In this document: positions 62,951 to 64,000 of the stretch, piece after piece
Layout of the letters: every line of letters starts with the position of its first letter
Numbering within the stretch: the stretch's first letter is position 1
Origin: Exiguobacterium undae DSM 14481
GTDB taxonomy: Bacteria; Bacillota; Bacilli; Exiguobacteriales; Exiguobacteriaceae
Length of the DNA stretch: 64,000 bases
Assembly (NCBI RefSeq): GCF_000620805.1
Contig: NZ_KK211187.1
Location: forward strand, 1,474,398-1,538,397
Direction: 5' to 3'
Program-made: the position numbers and the translations under genes
Notes under the pieces: model-generated
Databases searched by the model: none
Told to the model about the DNA's origin: nothing
Seen by the model: only the letters and a program-made list of their open reading frames with translations

Positions 62951-63412
62951 ATGATTGAAACACGAATCGTCCGTAACATGACAGCCGTTGACGCAGAAGT
63001 GACAAGTCTGAAATCAAGCGGTTATTCGAATAAACAAATTTACATTTTTGCAAAAGACGAAGAGTTAGCCGAACGAATCGCGAATGATACGCAGACACTC
63101 GCTTATCGGGTGACGAAAAAATCATTTTTCGAGACGCTGATGTCAACGGTCCGCAGCAACCGAAAAGACCGGATTGCCCAGTTATCGGAACTTGGGATGA
63201 CGAAGGATGTCGCCGAAGATCTCGAGGATGAAGTTCGTCACGGTCGAATCGTCATCGTCGGGTCAAAATCTGATTTGCTCAATCCAGCGTTTGCTGCATC
63301 CTACGTCGTGGATGAAGCGACAGATTACGGCGCAGGTGTCCCGAAACTGGAAGAGGAAGAGACGACAACAACCCTACCGGCCGACCAGAACGTGAAATTA
63401 AAGGACGAATAA
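62951..63412 (+). CDS. General stress protein, YflT-like
   Basis: The 153-residue protein starts RNMTAVDAEVTSLKSSGYSN then KQIYIFAKD, with the YflT (heat-induced stress protein) pattern, and ends in an acidic Thr/Glu tail (KLEEEETTTTLPADQNVKLK). AAGGAGAGG precedes the ATG. Proteins of this family are SigB regulon members in Bacillus; their role is unknown. Confidence 0.85.
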   Translation: MIETRIVRNMTAVDAEVTSLKSSGYSNKQIYIFAKDEELAERIANDTQTLAYRVTKKSFFETLMSTVRSNRKDRIAQLSELGMTKDVAEDLEDEVRHGRIVIVGSKSDLLNPAFAASYVVDEATDYGAGVPKLEEEETTTTLPADQNVKLKDE

Positions 63413-63424
63413 ATTTCGTCAACT

Positions 63425-63459
63425 AAAAAAGGAGGACGCTGACGGCGTCTTCCTTTTTT
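63425..63459. terminator. Terminator between converging genes
   Basis: AAAAAAGGAGGACGC and GCGTCTTCCTTTTTT with a 5-base loop. Confidence 0.93.
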
Positions 63460-63784
63460 AAATGGATTCCCGTATAGCAAGCAGACTGTCGAAAGTAATC
63501 CGGCGGTATAATCCCGTCGAGGTTTTAAGTTCAATTAAACCACGGGCATGAAACAGGGTGGTGACCGAGCCGGTTAAGGCGGTCGCGTTGCCATGCTGTA
63601 AGTAATCAATCGTCATCGTTCGACCAGTTCGAATCGCGTCTTCTAACATCCGCTGAAAAACAATCTTCGTTTGTGCCGTCGGTAAAACAGGATGCGTTTT
63701 GTACAAGTGTTCCAACTGCAGAATATGATTCCGGGTCGTACGTTGTCGCCACTTCCGCTCCGTTCGTTTTTTGGACTGTAACAC
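63458..63784 (-). CDS. YolD-like protein
   Basis: The 108-residue protein has the YolD pattern RTMTIDYLQHGNATALTGSV then RRITFDSLLAI near its end. YolD-like genes are often beside Y-family polymerase genes and SOS-regulated, but no polymerase is visible inside the window. GTG start behind GGAGGTGGAG. No LexA box was found. Confidence 0.68.
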   Translation of the reverse strand: MLQSKKRTERKWRQRTTRNHILQLEHLYKTHPVLPTAQTKIVFQRMLEDAIRTGRTMTIDYLQHGNATALTGSVTTLFHARGLIELKTSTGLYRRITFDSLLAIRESI

Positions 63785-63980
63785 GTCGCTCCACCTCCGA
63801 TTGAATCGTTTGAATGTAGATGAACCATTGCATCAAAATATTCCCTGTTTATTTTGGAAATAAACACCGTTTACAGAGAAGCAGCTCCGATTGTCAGGTT
63901 GTTGGTCAGCGAATGGTTTTGAATACTCGATTTGCGGAAAAAGACTAGGAGTACGCCAGGAACAGAGGAGGAAATGTCTG
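63785..63980. other. Divergent intergenic region of 196 bases
   Basis: It separates the YolD-like gene and the partial last gene. It contains a perfect 9-bp palindrome (63846-63866) and no ORF with a binding site. Confidence 0.5.
63846..63866. promoter_or_regulatory. Perfect inverted repeat, candidate operator
   Basis: TGTTTATTT-TGG-AAATAAACA is an exact palindrome with a 3-base centre, between divergent genes. Not matching CcpA, Fur, PerR, LexA or Rex sites as I know them. Confidence 0.45.
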
Positions 63981-64000
63981 ATGGAACGCAGTACGTTAAT
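63981..64000 (+). CDS. Start of a gene leaving the window
   Basis: AGAGGAGGAAATGTCTG precedes an ATG and codons MERSTL before the window ends. The strong ribosome binding site supports a real start. Function cannot be told. Confidence 0.6.

Noticed and set aside
63785-63980. LexA/SOS box before the YolD-like gene
   Set aside because: No CGAAC-N4-GTTCG-like sequence is present; the nearest (CGAATGGTTTTG) is too poor.
1-64000. CRISPR array, tRNA, rRNA or prophage
   Set aside because: No regularly spaced repeats, tRNA cloverleaf or integrase/capsid genes were seen on either strand.

Overview
The window looks like chromosomal DNA of a low-GC Gram-positive bacterium (Bacillota, Bacilli). The best guess is Exiguobacterium, an inference from overall gene content without a database search. 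Supporting signs are AGGAGG-type ribosome binding sites throughout, a tandem DynA-type dynamin, a ydbS-ydbT pair, an ohrA/ohrR pair, a PurR-type operator on guaC, a SigB-type promoter before a yflT-like gene, and no sporulation genes. No rRNA, tRNA, CRISPR array, integrase or prophage was seen.

Layout. 0.2-7 kb: a sigma-region-2-only small protein, a GNAT acetyltransferase, a NUDIX hydrolase, guaC, an ergothioneine-type egtB-egtD pair, a tRNA-binding-fold protein and a DadA-like flavoenzyme. 7-15 kb: a membrane protein, corA, a LysR regulator, the large dynamin-like protein and a NAD(P)-binding epimerase-like protein. 15-21 kb: two tandem CapK/phenylacetate-CoA-ligase-like genes, a DUF5694 protein, a VOC-like protein and a zinc-free alcohol-dehydrogenase-like protein. 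21-28 kb: an orphan coiled-coil gene that may be of phage origin, small membrane proteins, a BltD-like acetyltransferase, and a LysR regulator divergent from an SDR / hexapeptide acetyltransferase / cyclophilin-like lipoprotein operon; then a NUDIX hydrolase and another SDR. 28-34 kb: a DUF402 protein, a HAD phosphatase, a YciI / creatininase / methyltransferase operon, a tubby-like and a PH-domain protein, and a YrzF-like kinase. 34-38.5 kb: an M32 carboxypeptidase, a glycerophosphodiesterase, a guanylate-kinase paralogue and an APH-fold kinase.

38.7-40.05 kb is an IS200/IS605-family element carrying only tnpB. It splits a TPR-protein gene at a point where the uninterrupted gene can be rebuilt exactly, in frame. 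This gives the element ends, the likely TAM and the likely reRNA (omegaRNA) guide directly from sequence. A truncated GNAT gene lies just beyond it.

40.7-50 kb: a MarR regulator, a RelA/SpoT-domain protein, a possible beta-propeller protein, ohrA with divergent ohrR, ydbS-ydbT, an alpha/beta hydrolase whose nucleophile serine is replaced by glycine, a PP2C phosphatase and a DUF1129 membrane protein. 50-59 kb: an unrecognised 406-residue protein, a CPA1/NhaP2-type antiporter, an SDR, a GNAT enzyme, a Gfo/Idh/MocA dehydrogenase, an SH3-C39 secreted protein and a DUF2339 membrane protein. 59-63 kb: a Fur-box-preceded efeO-efeB-efeU iron uptake operon, then a SigB-type stress gene, a YolD-like gene and the first codons of a gene leaving the window.

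The recurring themes are redox and iron handling (egtBD, ohrA/R, efeOBU), envelope integrity (dynA, ydbST, CapK-like pair) and stress regulation. The two observations most worth following are the TnpB insertion with its self-matching guide and the ergothioneine gene pair that lacks egtA/C/E neighbours.
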